In this document: piece after piece, positions 21,777-31,637 of the stretch | Layout: each line of letters starts with the position of its first letter | How positions within the stretch are numbered: position 1 is the stretch's first letter | Origin: Stentor roeselii | Taxonomy: Eukaryota > Ciliophora > Heterotrichea > Heterotrichida > Stentoridae | DNA length: 64,000 nucleotides | Reading direction: 5' to 3' | Assembly: GCA_006503475.1 (NCBI GenBank) | Contig: RSEH01000032.1 | Span: 124,001 to 188,000 of the forward strand | The notes under the pieces: model-generated | What the model was told of the DNA's origin: nothing | The model's input: the letters and a program-made list of their open reading frames with translations, nothing else | The model's database searches: none | Made by a program: the position numbers and the translations under genes

Positions 21777-24224
21777 ATGAAATATTTTGACTCAAATAAT
21801 TTAATCTCTAGGAAAGGTCAATTCGACCTGCAAGGTTTCAAGCCTAAATCTCAGAAGCTTCCTTCATTAAACTTAGCGAAAGTACGATCAACTACTCCAG
21901 AGTTCCAATCTTTATCAATATCAACAAATGAAATATCCTCGCGTTTAAATAAAAGTCCTGATCCAATAATTTTGAAATCTTTTGAAAGAGTAGTCCTACC
22001 AAATGACTCTAATTCAATAAAAGAACTTTTGAAGCCACTTTCAGTTGAATCTTTTGCATTAAGTCCAGGAGCTAATCCACTCGCATCAAGTCGACAATCC
22101 TTGATCAACCTGGAACAATGGTTCTTCAAAATGCTTAAAACCGAGAACCAAGACCAAGAAGCCGTTTTCGACCTCTGCCTTCAAGAGCTATCAAAAGAAA
22201 TCAGCCTGCAGTGCATCAACAGTGCTCGAATCACAGTGATTTTATTCACCACTTTAAAAAAATTCTGGCAAAACCAAGTCTTCTTAGCAAGAGAAGAAGA
22301 AAAATTAAACTTCAAAGAAGAAAATCTAAAAATGACAGAAAAAGTGAAACAAGCTTCAGAAGACGCAATGTTTTTCAAGTCTGGGATGGAAGAATACCTT
22401 CAAAAGTACCTAAAAAGTGACGATAAAAGCCTTTTATTAAGTAGAGAAAACCACATTTTGAAGCAAGTTTTGATGAGAATTCAGCAGGAGTACAAAATCC
22501 AGACCCTTGACCTCTCCAAGATTTCCGACCTCATCATCGAAGACCTAAGCGACTACTCAAAAAGAACCCAAAAAAGAATAATCAACTCAATCATCCCAAA
22601 ATGTTTCCAAAACATTCAAGTCCAAACAATTGAATCTCTCATCATCCAAACCCATTCAGCCCAAGTCCAAACTTCGCCTAGAATAGAAACTCTAGGAATT
22701 CAAGTCTCTCCAGAAACACAAGAAAACTTCTCTCAAACAATAATCCCCAACCGTCGAAAGCGAAACTTAGGAATTTTTCCTCAATTTTCTTTGAAAATCT
22801 TTCCAAAACAGCGAGTTTTCATTAAAGTTGACAGAAAAAAAGACCTAAAAGTAAATTTACCAAGAGCAGAGGTAAACTTTTCATCAAATCATGAAGAAGA
22901 TCAAACTATTCATTCAAATCCTTCAAATAAATCCTTGATTCCAGGGTCGAGTTATTCAATGGGAAATTATTTTCATTCATCAAAACCTTTAGAGTTTTAC
23001 AACGTTTCAAGAAGACATTCACAAGTTTCTTCAAGTTCGTATTCAGAAGACTTGAAGCCTTCTCAAAGACTGGTCACTGTTCAAGAGCTTCGGCCTTTCA
23101 CCCCTCAACCGGTGATAAAAAGTTCTCTGAAAAGAAGAAAAGTTGTAAATCTCAGCAAAAAATCAAAAGAAGTCCTCGAGTACTGCCTGGGGATGAATGC
23201 GAAAGACCTGTCGTATGAAGCGACTTTATCTGTTCGAACACTTGTAAAAACTATTGAGTCGATGTTTTACAGCTGCATTCCTCTTATGAAACTTGGAAAA
23301 TTTAAAGGGTTTTTAGAACATGTTTATAGAAAGCTATCAAATAAGTACTCGCTAAAAAAAATGAAGGAAAAAAGACTCAGGGACTTAATTTCTGCTTCTA
23401 TTCGAGAAAAAGACCTTCTTATGTCAAAACTCTTCCTAAGGTCCATTGGCGCTGGAAGTCTCATCGGCATGTCAAATTACTCAATTCACACTTTTAAAAT
23501 CATTCTTCAAATCCTCAACTTTTTCAACAACCATCCTTTCGCAAGTCCTTTTTTCACTTCAACTGGAAAAAAATTCGCATCAAAGGGAAAAGTTTTAGAA
23601 ATTTCTCGAGAGTTATTTGAAAAAAGACTTGAAAAACAGGATTTTTTGAAACTTTTACATCAAGTCGAGCATCATACTGAGAGTGAATCTGGAATGGTTG
23701 ACATTGAGTGGATTGTATCTTACCTGGTCTTTCTTTTTGATACTTTTGAAAAGCAGGTCATTGCCGGGACTCAGAAAATGATGCAGGCTGTGATGGTTGT
23801 CCCTTCACTTTTCCCCAGCAAAGACGAATTTTTATTAGCTTTAAGAACTTTGCACGTCGATTTCGAGGTTTTTTTGAAAGATAAGACTTGTCTGAATTTT
23901 TTTCCTTTTCTCTCAGAAAAAGTCTCAGGAAAATCGTTGATTTCTTCTGCATTGATTGAAAAATTTGCTTTGTTTCGAGGACTTTTCAAGATAAAGTACG
24001 TGGAAAACTTTAAAAAAAAGCGAGAAAAAATAGAAGAAATCGAATTTGATGACTTGGCTTTTGTAGTTGACAATACAAATGAAAAATGCTTTGGAAGCCG
24101 ACAAGCGAAAGATGATCTTTTAGTGAAAATCTGGAAATTTCGAGAAGCTGGTGATCCTGACCTTTCTTTTTTGATTTATTCTCAGGAAGTTTCCCGACTT
24201 ATAGAAAAACAAGTAAGTCATTAA
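21777..24224 (+). CDS. Large protein with axonemal dynein p28-like (Ax_dynein_light) helical domain
   Basis: 815 aa, single exon. Residues about 110-240 resemble the Ax_dynein_light/p28 helical region: VFDLCLQELSKEISLQC, SARITVILFTTLKKFW, then a charged coiled coil. After a Ser-rich linker (residues about 285-460, probably disordered) a C-terminal helical domain of about 350 residues follows, which I do not recognise. Proteins combining this N-terminal helix block with a long C terminus occur in ciliated organisms, so a ciliary or cytoskeletal role is likely, but function is unknown. The stop codon lies only 8 bp before the ATG of the next gene. Confidence 0.7.
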   Translation: MKYFDSNNLISRKGQFDLQGFKPKSQKLPSLNLAKVRSTTPEFQSLSISTNEISSRLNKSPDPIILKSFERVVLPNDSNSIKELLKPLSVESFALSPGANPLASSRQSLINLEQWFFKMLKTENQDQEAVFDLCLQELSKEISLQCINSARITVILFTTLKKFWQNQVFLAREEEKLNFKEENLKMTEKVKQASEDAMFFKSGMEEYLQKYLKSDDKSLLLSRENHILKQVLMRIQQEYKIQTLDLSKISDLIIEDLSDYSKRTQKRIINSIIPKCFQNIQVQTIESLIIQTHSAQVQTSPRIETLGIQVSPETQENFSQTIIPNRRKRNLGIFPQFSLKIFPKQRVFIKVDRKKDLKVNLPRAEVNFSSNHEEDQTIHSNPSNKSLIPGSSYSMGNYFHSSKPLEFYNVSRRHSQVSSSSYSEDLKPSQRLVTVQELRPFTPQPVIKSSLKRRKVVNLSKKSKEVLEYCLGMNAKDLSYEATLSVRTLVKTIESMFYSCIPLMKLGKFKGFLEHVYRKLSNKYSLKKMKEKRLRDLISASIREKDLLMSKLFLRSIGAGSLIGMSNYSIHTFKIILQILNFFNNHPFASPFFTSTGKKFASKGKVLEISRELFEKRLEKQDFLKLLHQVEHHTESESGMVDIEWIVSYLVFLFDTFEKQVIAGTQKMMQAVMVVPSLFPSKDEFLLALRTLHVDFEVFLKDKTCLNFFPFLSEKVSGKSLISSALIEKFALFRGLFKIKYVENFKKKREKIEEIEFDDLAFVVDNTNEKCFGSRQAKDDLLVKIWKFREAGDPDLSFLIYSQEVSRLIEKQVSH

Positions 24225-24232
24225 TTTAAACT

Positions 24233-25747
24233 ATGAAAACCCAAGAAAAGTCCTGCACGTGGGCAATAAAATCTCTGTGGAAAAGTAAAGCTTTGGACTA
24301 TACAAGAGTAAATCTCTTAGATACTGTTTTTTATGACCGCTCCAGTAGTTCTTATCATTGGTAATCTTTAATCAGGCTCTTCACTGATAAGTTCGGCCTT
24401 GTCAAGAAAAAAAGTCAGAAAAATTCGAATAAATCTGTCATTCATTCTAAGTTTTTGCAAGATTTCGGTGATCGGGATGTTTTTTCGCATAAAATCATTG
24501 GAAATACTTTTACACCTGTCAATAAAGGAAATGTGGACTCTGGGATTTTAGATGTTATTTCACTTGATGTTGCTTTACAGGCTTTTCGGCCGTTGCTTGG
24601 AGATGAGTCGACTAGGATTGTTTCCGAGTTTAAATTAGATGACGGAAGACCGGTTGTTAAACATATGAAAAGATACTTGTCTGATACTCAAGAAGTTGTG
24701 ATTCCTCTCTCAGCTCAAAATTTGACTGAAGCTTTAAAAGTTAGTGGGGAGCAGGTGATTTCGTCAATAGAAAAAAACGCAAACTGTCGAGTCCTCCAAA
24801 TCACCCTAATCTTCATCCAAGACACTGAAAGAAAAATCTGGCTGATGGGAAGCACCTCCTGCACCGTCTGCGAAAAAACACTGAACCGTTCAGCAACTCC
24901 AGGCAAAGCTCTAGAAAAGTTCGCTCTCGAAAGCAGCGCAACTCAAAGTTCCTTGAAACCCAAAAAACCCGGAGTTTTTTCCTTTAAAGAAAAATGTTCA
25001 GGTGACTTCTGCGACTACCTCCTCGACAAGCCAAGTATGCCAGAGGAAGACTTGGAAGACTTCATCACAAAAATTTCTTTAAACTACTCATCAGTAGATA
25101 CCAACAAATACAAACAAGAACTTGCTTCAACATGCATAGAAAAAGAATACGAAAAGTTGAGAATGAATAAATTAGTCAATCGAATCCCTTTTCGGTATAT
25201 TTTAATTGGAAAGAAATTATTGGAAGGAAGGGTCAAAGGACAGGATATGATGATTTTGCCGGAAGAAGTGAAAAAAATAGATGAGCCTGAATATCGGCAA
25301 CGTGATAAAGTTCCTAATGCACTTGCACATCCAAGTAGGATTTATGATGAGGCGAAAGTATGTGAAAGGTGTTATGTTGTTTATAATTTGATCAGAATTG
25401 TTAGGGTCAGGACGAAAGAAGGTACTAATTTGCCAAGAATTTCTAGAGATGTTCCTTCTTATTATAATATTGATCAGCATTTACCTGAAAGTGATGAGAA
25501 AAGACTCAGTAAGTATGATAAGATGAAATTTGGAATGCTTTATAATTTAACTACTACTCAAAAAAGTGGAAATGATACTTTGAGTAAGGTGGAAGACTTG
25601 ACTTCGAAGTTTATGCCGAATGATTATTTCTCGTCTTGGTCGATTAAAACCCAACAACAAAAAAACAACGAAAGCTGGCAAAAATACATTTCCTCCCTAA
25701 AGCGTAAAAGTGTTCTAAGAAATCGTTTAAAATCCACAAACCCTTAA
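24233..25747 (+). CDS. Conserved-looking protein of unknown function with VCxxCY motif
   Basis: Exons 24233-24360 and 24376-25747 around gtaatctttaatcag (24361-24375); 499 aa. The ATG at 24233 is 8 bp after the upstream stop codon and is the only start upstream of the intron in this frame. The protein is soluble with no signal or membrane helix. A segment near residues 370-395 (HPSRIYDEAKVCERCYVVY) looks like a short conserved motif with a Cys pair, followed by IRIVRVR. I have a weak impression of protist-wide conservation, but no named family. The C-terminal 100 residues are Lys/Ser-rich. Confidence 0.7.
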
Positions 25748-25754
25748 CCATTAA

Positions 25755-26432
25755 TTATAACGACAAACACTTCGCAACATTTCTCGCTTGTTTAATTTGA
25801 TGCTTGATAGTTTCAATATCTACTGAAATCCACTTAAACATCGCCGGGTACTTCATGACCATTTTCGCATAAGTTTCTTGTGTCCAGTATTTTCCTATTT
25901 CATCTTCTTGAGTTTCTTCTGACTTAAAAGTATTCCTCACAATCTTTTTAATCATTTTTCGACTTAATCCTTTAAAAGCTTTTTCCTGAATGACCGTCGT
26001 TAAAATGTCCAACAAGTCCTTCGAATAAACTTTTTTGCATTGTCGCAAGTCAAAAATACGCAAAGACTGCTCAATTTTTTCTTTCATTCGAATGGCTGCC
26101 ATTGTCGAGTTTTCTCGAATCATCAAGTCTTGATTTTCGCTTAAAATACTGATTCCTAGAATAAACTCACGGAAGTTTATCACTTTGTCGGAATTTGTGT
26201 CGAACATGTGGAAGATTCGCTCGATTAGAAGAGAACTTTCTTGCTTTTTGATTGAAAAACAAAACTCGGAAATGTCTATCACACCGTCTGGAGTGCGACT
26301 CTGGGAAATTCTGTAGAAGTGGCTGTAAAGACCCTCGATGACTGTTGGAAGAAGTAAGGACTGCTTTGAAAATTCTTCTAATTCTGACCTGCGAAGTTTA
26401 GGAGCTGCTTTATGAGGTTGTTTGTTTCCCAT
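25755..26432 (-). CDS. Calcineurin B-like/EF-hand protein with probable N-myristoylation
   Basis: 225 aa, single exon. The start MGNKQPHK resembles the acylated start of calcineurin B and CBL proteins. Helix-loop-helix EF-hands occupy about residues 50-180; one loop is near canonical (DTNSDKVINFRE), the one before it is degenerate and the later ones have lost most ligands. The layout and length fit calcineurin B-like calcium sensors that regulate a phosphatase or kinase. It is convergent with the preceding gene, with 7 bp between stop codons. The minus-strand ATG is preceded directly by aatataa. Confidence 0.8.
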   Translation of the reverse strand: MGNKQPHKAAPKLRRSELEEFSKQSLLLPTVIEGLYSHFYRISQSRTPDGVIDISEFCFSIKKQESSLLIERIFHMFDTNSDKVINFREFILGISILSENQDLMIRENSTMAAIRMKEKIEQSLRIFDLRQCKKVYSKDLLDILTTVIQEKAFKGLSRKMIKKIVRNTFKSEETQEDEIGKYWTQETYAKMVMKYPAMFKWISVDIETIKHQIKQARNVAKCLSL

Positions 26433-26808
26433 TTATATTGATTTCGGTTAAGTTGATTGTTTTAGGTTCAGTAGATTTGGGAAGATCAGTTTGGAGATAT
26501 TGTTGTAAAAGATTTTTAAGAAAGTGAAAAAAATTGTTAAAGACTTATAATGGAAAAATGTGGAATGTGAATGAAAAAGCGATGAGGTTTATTACTAGAA
26601 TGATCAAAGAAGATGCACATTTAGAGATGAATTTATTATTAACAAGTGGTTGAATAAGAAACTTTAAAGAAATGCGTTAAATAAAAACTTCAAAAAGAAT
26701 TTTTATCATTCTTTCTCCCCACATCTATTGAACTATCAGTAATCAGTAGAAAATTTCAGCACTTTAATCATGATATGAGCACAACTGAATCTAATATAAT
26801 TATTAATC
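26433..26808. other. Gene-free divergent intergenic region
   Basis: About 375 bp, AT-rich. It contains a 31-codon ATG ORF (26558-26653) with no supporting intron or homology. The region ends tataattattaatcATG at the small gene that follows. Confidence 0.4.
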
Positions 26809-27060
26809 ATGAATTTCTTAGAAAATCTGTAAGTCTCAAACAGGTCACACATAGCAAGGTGCTTTTCTTGTTGTGATTCTAAATATATCCTGAAGTTCGA
26901 ACAGAAAAACGAATTAAACTGCGAATTCTCTCCAAGAACAAGGTCCGAAGAGTCTTTTCACTACAAATCTGAAGAACGACTTACTACTTGTCCAAGTCAC
27001 TACCGCTCGAACGCTGTGATGGAGACTATTGAGGAGCAGCAGAGTTCATTTGAACTGTAA
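26809..27060 (+). CDS. Small Cys-containing protein, 78 aa, split by a 15-nt intron
   Basis: Found by splicing: exon 26809-26828, intron gtaagtctcaaacag (26829-26843), exon 26844-27060, TAA stop. The intron fits the local consensus exactly, including A at position 10. The protein starts MNFLENLSHIARCFSCC, so a hydrophobic helix is followed at once by a Cys cluster that could be palmitoylated. The remainder is charged, with ESFHYKSEERL and a Glu/Gln-rich end. A TATAA-type element sits 12 bp upstream of the ATG. No family is recognised. Without the splice the frame is not open, which is why it is easily missed. Confidence 0.65.
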
Positions 27061-27334
27061 GTTTTGGGCGAATCTAATAAATTCTTAATTCAATTTTCAT
27101 TGGTAGTCACTTTTTTAATCTTTTATAGAATGATGATCATCTAAAATCAAGAAAGTTAGGTCTTTGTTTTATCCAGGATTTTCAGTAGTAAAGCCCTTAT
27201 TGGTAAAATTAAGATTTTTTAAATTATTCATTGAAAATCAGTTCAAAGGCATTATAAAATAATTTTAATTAAAAATCCAAGAAAATCTATAAAACTACTG
27301 AAATACGATGAAATAATCAAAAATCTTTATCATC

Positions 27335-28489
27335 CTAAAAGAAAATCTGAGAAGGTCCTCTATAAACCGGACTTCCATAACTTCTTCCATCAAGAGGAAA
27401 TTTTCCATTCAAGGCATTCCTCCCAGGCGATGCAACAATAGTGCCTCCTTGAATCTGCAAAGCAGTTCTTTTCTCAGAAAACAAGTCTTTATTCATAATC
27501 TGTTCATTCCTACTCAATACATAAGGACTACTTCTATGACTTTTTGCCTCCAAATTCTGCAAATTAAGCTGATCTCGATAATTCTTTTTTCTTTCAAGTT
27601 CCAAAAGTTTACTGACAGTTTCTGAATGTTTCATTTCTTGATTTCTTCTGAAGTTCTCCTCGAATTCCTTTTTCTTTTCATTTAAAGTTTTAAGATTTTC
27701 GATTTCCTTCTGTTCAAGAACCTTTTTCATTGAGTTCTGAGCAGCGATCTTCGTTTCGATTCGCTTTTGAGAAGAGAGTTGATCATCAAGAAGTCTTTTT
27801 TGCTCAGCTTCTTTGATTCCATTCGAGATCCATTGACTGACAAGCTGGTCTTTTTCATGAGTTTTTGAAAGAAATGATTGAAAATTGTGAACTTTTTGTT
27901 GTTGCTTGATGTTCATCATTTGTAAGTAGTCTTTGTGCTCTTTTTCACGTTTTTCGTCTTGTTTACGTTGATCTTCTAGAAGACGTGCTTCGAGTGCTTG
28001 TTCTTGAATTTTTGATTGGATTTTTAGGTCTTTTTGGATTTCAACCATTTTACGGATTTCTTGTTGTTGTTTTAGGATGGCTTCTTTTTTTTCTCGCTGT
28101 TTTTGAAGTTCTTGATCGAGTTTCGCTTGCATGTAGTTTAAGTATCGTTGGTCTTCTTTCCAAGTGCGTATTTTGTCCTGTTCTTTATTTAAAAGATGTA
28201 GGTTTTTATGTGAATCTAAAACATTACTCAGCTGTTTTTGCCTTTCAAGTTCCTGCATCTTTCTTTCCTTTTCAACAACTTTTAAATTTTTTACATAGCG
28301 AACAACTTCTTCTCCCTCTTTCTCCTTCTGAGCGATTTCATCTTCCTTCTGTATCTGTTTAACGAAAATCATAGAGTCAAGTTGTTTTTTATAAATTTTC
28401 TGTTCTTTTTTAACTCGATTCTTCTCATTCTGCAAGAACTCAGCTTCTTTTTCAGCTTTCGCCTTTTGTATTTGTGCCCAGTCATTCAT
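27335..28489 (-). CDS. Long coiled-coil protein, TPH/CFAP-like
   Basis: 384 aa, single exon. About residues 1-310 are almost continuous charged coiled coil rich in Lys, Glu and Gln, with KxxxE/QKxE patterns as in trichohyalin-plectin-homology and flagella-associated proteins (CFAP45/53 type). The last 70 residues are Gly/Ser/Arg-rich and probably unstructured. A role in the axoneme or cortical cytoskeleton is inferred from this composition only. The start is preceded by gatataaaatATG, 21 bp after the stop of the upstream minus-strand gene. Confidence 0.68.
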   Translation of the reverse strand: MNDWAQIQKAKAEKEAEFLQNEKNRVKKEQKIYKKQLDSMIFVKQIQKEDEIAQKEKEGEEVVRYVKNLKVVEKERKMQELERQKQLSNVLDSHKNLHLLNKEQDKIRTWKEDQRYLNYMQAKLDQELQKQREKKEAILKQQQEIRKMVEIQKDLKIQSKIQEQALEARLLEDQRKQDEKREKEHKDYLQMMNIKQQQKVHNFQSFLSKTHEKDQLVSQWISNGIKEAEQKRLLDDQLSSQKRIETKIAAQNSMKKVLEQKEIENLKTLNEKKKEFEENFRRNQEMKHSETVSKLLELERKKNYRDQLNLQNLEAKSHRSSPYVLSRNEQIMNKDLFSEKRTALQIQGGTIVASPGRNALNGKFPLDGRSYGSPVYRGPSQIFF

Positions 28490-28510
28490 ATTTTATATCA
28501 ACTAAACTAT

Positions 28511-29071
28511 TCAAACCGCTTCAAATAAAACTTTTTGCAAGCGATTTTTAAAGTTTTTCATCAAATCATCAATTTGTTCATCACTCACTCTAACAACCTG
28601 CATTTTACTTTTCAGTCTTTTGTTCTCATCAAGCGCTTTTTGCAGTTCTTTTTCAAGAACCCTTGCTTCTTCATTCATATCTTCTAAAATCATTTTATCG
28701 GACTTGTGTTGTTCTTGGTCTTCTGTCGGGGTCTTGAAAGACTCGGGCTCTGCTTGTTTCTTCTTTTTTAAAGAAGTCGCCCTTGGCGACTTCAGAGTTT
28801 TTGAGGAGACCAGCTTTGACTTTATCATCGTTTTTGAACTTGGCAGTGCTGATGGGTTTAAGGATGGAATTTGAAGGTTTAGGAAATGGCTGGCTTTGTG
28901 AGGACTTCGCATTGTTTGGAGAAGGTCTCGTCCTTGGTCGGAATGCTCTAAATCTGCACGATTTGAAAATAATAACTTTTGAGTACTTGTTAGGGTTTTG
29001 GGAAGTTGAGAGTCGGATGTCGCTTTGTTTAGGGTTTGAGGTTTCTTTTTGATTTTTAGACTTGATGGCAT
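28511..29071 (-). CDS. Small basic protein with C-terminal coiled coil
   Basis: 186 aa, single exon. The N-terminal 110 residues are Lys/Ser/Thr-rich with repeated SSKT-type segments and look disordered. Residues about 125-180 form a coiled coil (MNEEARVLEKELQKALDENK) followed by a helix rich in basic residues. No family recognised. It precedes the TPH-like gene on the same strand with a 21-bp gap, so coexpression is possible. Confidence 0.6.
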   Translation of the reverse strand: MPSSLKIKKKPQTLNKATSDSQLPKTLTSTQKLLFSNRADLEHSDQGRDLLQTMRSPHKASHFLNLQIPSLNPSALPSSKTMIKSKLVSSKTLKSPRATSLKKKKQAEPESFKTPTEDQEQHKSDKMILEDMNEEARVLEKELQKALDENKRLKSKMQVVRVSDEQIDDLMKNFKNRLQKVLFEAV

Positions 29072-29411
29072 TTTTAATTGTTTGGATTTGGAGGATTAGC
29101 AGGGTTAGGATTGGATGGAAAGTGGAGTGGATGTGATGGTTTTCGGTGATTTTAATTATGTTTTTTGGAGTGGTTTGGAAGGATTTGTTAGTTTATATTA
29201 GTTTTGAGAGGAAGAAATTGAGAACTCTTGATTTTTCTGAAACTTACTAGGTAATATTTATCAGAAAATGTTCGAAAACTAAAAACATTAAAATTTGTGA
29301 AATACCTCAAAAACAATAATTCTCCAAAATATGAAAAATCAAAAACCTTTTCTTTCATACCATTACCATTGAAAAACTAAAATATATTAATTAAACATAA
29401 TTCCTCATCTC
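29072..29411. other. Gene-free AT-rich stretch
   Basis: About 340 bp between two minus-strand genes. No splicable ORF or RNA gene recognised. Confidence 0.45.
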
Positions 29412-31565
29412 CTAAATCAAAATCGCAATAATAATCCACCTAAGCCTCACCAAAATCTCCTCAAAGTCGAGGCAAACCAGTCCAAAAACAGCTTGAACAG
29501 ATGCAATCATTCTCACATCTTTTTTAACCAAATCAACAACAAAAACAGCTCCAACAGCATGATCAGCAACAAACAATTTATTATCTAAATAGCAAAGTCC
29601 TTGAGGATCAATAAATCCATAATCATTCAAGATTTCTTCACTCATTTTCAACAAATTGAAGCAAAACACAGCTCCTTCAACAGAATAAAATATTTTATTA
29701 TCGCCATAAGCGATTCCAGAAATTTTCTTGCTTCTTGTCAACAAATAATTTACTTTGTATTGATTTAAACTTTCTACTTCAGATGCTGCATAATTGATAA
29801 AATTGTGTTCTTTTTCAGATGTCGTGAAAAATAAAAGACCACTGCTGCTGAATGTTAAAGACTCGGGGTTTGTTAGTTTTTTGTTTTCTTTGGAATTTGA
29901 ATAGATTGTGAAATATTTGTTTTGAAAACCTGAGAAAAGGTCGGCAAAACTTATGAAGTTTATTGAGTTTTTCTTGGTATCTGTGAAGTAAAGGTTTCCG
30001 TAAAAGTCGACTTTGCAGTCTCCAGGGTCACCTGAGTACACTTTAACATAAAAATCATGAGCAATCGCCAATTTTCCCTTCTTAATCCTGATCTTATACT
30101 GAAAAATCCTTCCATCTTTCTTTCCAACTTTCTTATCAACAACATACAAAAACATATGATCCCTATCAAAACATGCACTCACAGGAGCTCGAAACCCTTC
30201 AAGCAACAAATAAATCCCAGACGGTTTCCTCAAAGGCAATACCCAAACTTTCCCAGTTCCTTCCTTATCCCCAAAAAAAGTAGTTAAAACCACAAAACTT
30301 CGATGAAAGACCTCAACTTGAGTATCATTAAATTTAAAATCATCTTCATTCAAGCGAAGCCCAGTCTCTTGTATTAAATTTCCATCAGGTGTTGCGATAT
30401 CATTCGAGGAATTTCCAGTTGCAACAATAGGAATATTTTCCGAAAAATTCAAAGAAACCTCCATCATTTTCTGGTATTCATCTGCAGTTAAATTTTCCGA
30501 ATTCGTCACTTTTCCAAGTACCAAACTAACTTTTCCCTGATAAATAAAAATCAAATTTTCTTGAATAATTTCTAAAATTTCATATAAAACCCTTTTTTCT
30601 TGAGTTATCTGCTGAAAGTCAACAATTGCGAAATTCATTAAAATTTTTTCATCATAATCTAAATCCTTTTCTATTTCGTTATACTTTTCTATTTCCAGCT
30701 TAAGATCTTCAGAGTTAATCAAAACTTGTCCATTTTGGTCGATATATGAAAGTCTTACCTCTTGTAAAGAGTCTGCTATTTGTTGAGCTTTTGACTCCGG
30801 CTTCGGGTAGTCTGGGAATTCCCTGAAACACGAGAAAGACTGACTCAGTTCTTTAAAATTTGAAGAGATTTCAAAGCTGTATTGAAAAAGAGCTGAATTT
30901 AAAAGATAGTCAAATAAAGGAAGAGAAGAACTTCGAATTTTTAAGATGTTTGAAAACTTTTCAATTAATGAATAGTTTGATGAGCTTGCAGGTGGAAGAC
31001 TTGAAGACTTCAGGATCAGTGAATGGTCGAAGAGAATTGACAGGAAATTCAAAAGGATTGATTGAAGCACTGGAGATTGTTCTTGGCTTTCTTTTAGTAA
31101 GAAGGAAGGATATTGCTTCGGTGGAGAAAGGAGAGTAGATGAATTTTTTGGAAATTTTAAGTCTTGTGGGTTTATTGGGAATAGAAGTAATGAACTGTCT
31201 TCTAGTTCTGATTTTATTGAGTTTATTAACTCTTGGAACTCGGAGTTTGGAGATGATGCAGGAAGTTGGCATAAATTGTTAAGTGATGAGAAAATATTAG
31301 TGTTTTTTGTGAATTTGTACTGATAATTTGAATCTTCGATAATAATTAGCTTCTGGTGTATGAATTGTGCAAAATTATGCATATCGTTAGTAAATAAAGA
31401 TCTCTGATTCTCAGATAATTCATCAAACTCACTATCAAATCTAAAATCATCCAATTCTTCAAACAAAAAATCTCCCATCTCATTTCCCGATTTCAAAAAC
31501 GCCTGCCTATCATCATCATTAAGCCCAATTACAAAAACAGCTTGAATCAAAAAAAAAGCCTTCAT
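29412..31565 (-). CDS. Secreted or surface protein with C-terminal beta-propeller (NHL/YWTD-like)
   Basis: 717 aa, single exon. It opens with a signal peptide (MKAFFLIQAVFVIGL). The N-terminal half (to about residue 430) is acidic and Ser/Leu-rich and unassigned. The C-terminal half holds beta-propeller blade repeats: YLYVVD-like and NLYFTDTKKNSINF segments, GIAYGDNKIFY, then GLCYLDNKLFVADHAVGAVFVVD, typical of NHL or LDLR YWTD propellers. The last residues (WIIIAILI) are hydrophobic and could be a GPI-type or short membrane anchor. A cell-surface binding role is likely. The minus-strand ATG is preceded by gatataaattaac. Confidence 0.72.
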   Translation of the reverse strand: MKAFFLIQAVFVIGLNDDDRQAFLKSGNEMGDFLFEELDDFRFDSEFDELSENQRSLFTNDMHNFAQFIHQKLIIIEDSNYQYKFTKNTNIFSSLNNLCQLPASSPNSEFQELINSIKSELEDSSLLLFPINPQDLKFPKNSSTLLSPPKQYPSFLLKESQEQSPVLQSILLNFLSILFDHSLILKSSSLPPASSSNYSLIEKFSNILKIRSSSLPLFDYLLNSALFQYSFEISSNFKELSQSFSCFREFPDYPKPESKAQQIADSLQEVRLSYIDQNGQVLINSEDLKLEIEKYNEIEKDLDYDEKILMNFAIVDFQQITQEKRVLYEILEIIQENLIFIYQGKVSLVLGKVTNSENLTADEYQKMMEVSLNFSENIPIVATGNSSNDIATPDGNLIQETGLRLNEDDFKFNDTQVEVFHRSFVVLTTFFGDKEGTGKVWVLPLRKPSGIYLLLEGFRAPVSACFDRDHMFLYVVDKKVGKKDGRIFQYKIRIKKGKLAIAHDFYVKVYSGDPGDCKVDFYGNLYFTDTKKNSINFISFADLFSGFQNKYFTIYSNSKENKKLTNPESLTFSSSGLLFFTTSEKEHNFINYAASEVESLNQYKVNYLLTRSKKISGIAYGDNKIFYSVEGAVFCFNLLKMSEEILNDYGFIDPQGLCYLDNKLFVADHAVGAVFVVDLVKKDVRMIASVQAVFGLVCLDFEEILVRLRWIIIAILI

Positions 31566-31637
31566 GTTAATTTATATCACTAAAATCATTAACCAATTCC
31601 ATTTAATCTGAATATCTTACCACAATTAACCCTATCC

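Noticed and set aside
24213-24233. Fusion of the p28-like gene with the following gene by an intron at gtaagtcatt
   Set aside because: No AG lies at 15 or 16 nt from that GT, and each gene has its own start and stop.
26558-26653. 31-codon ATG ORF (MWNVNEKAMRF...)
   Set aside because: No intron or homology supports it; length is within chance expectation for this region.
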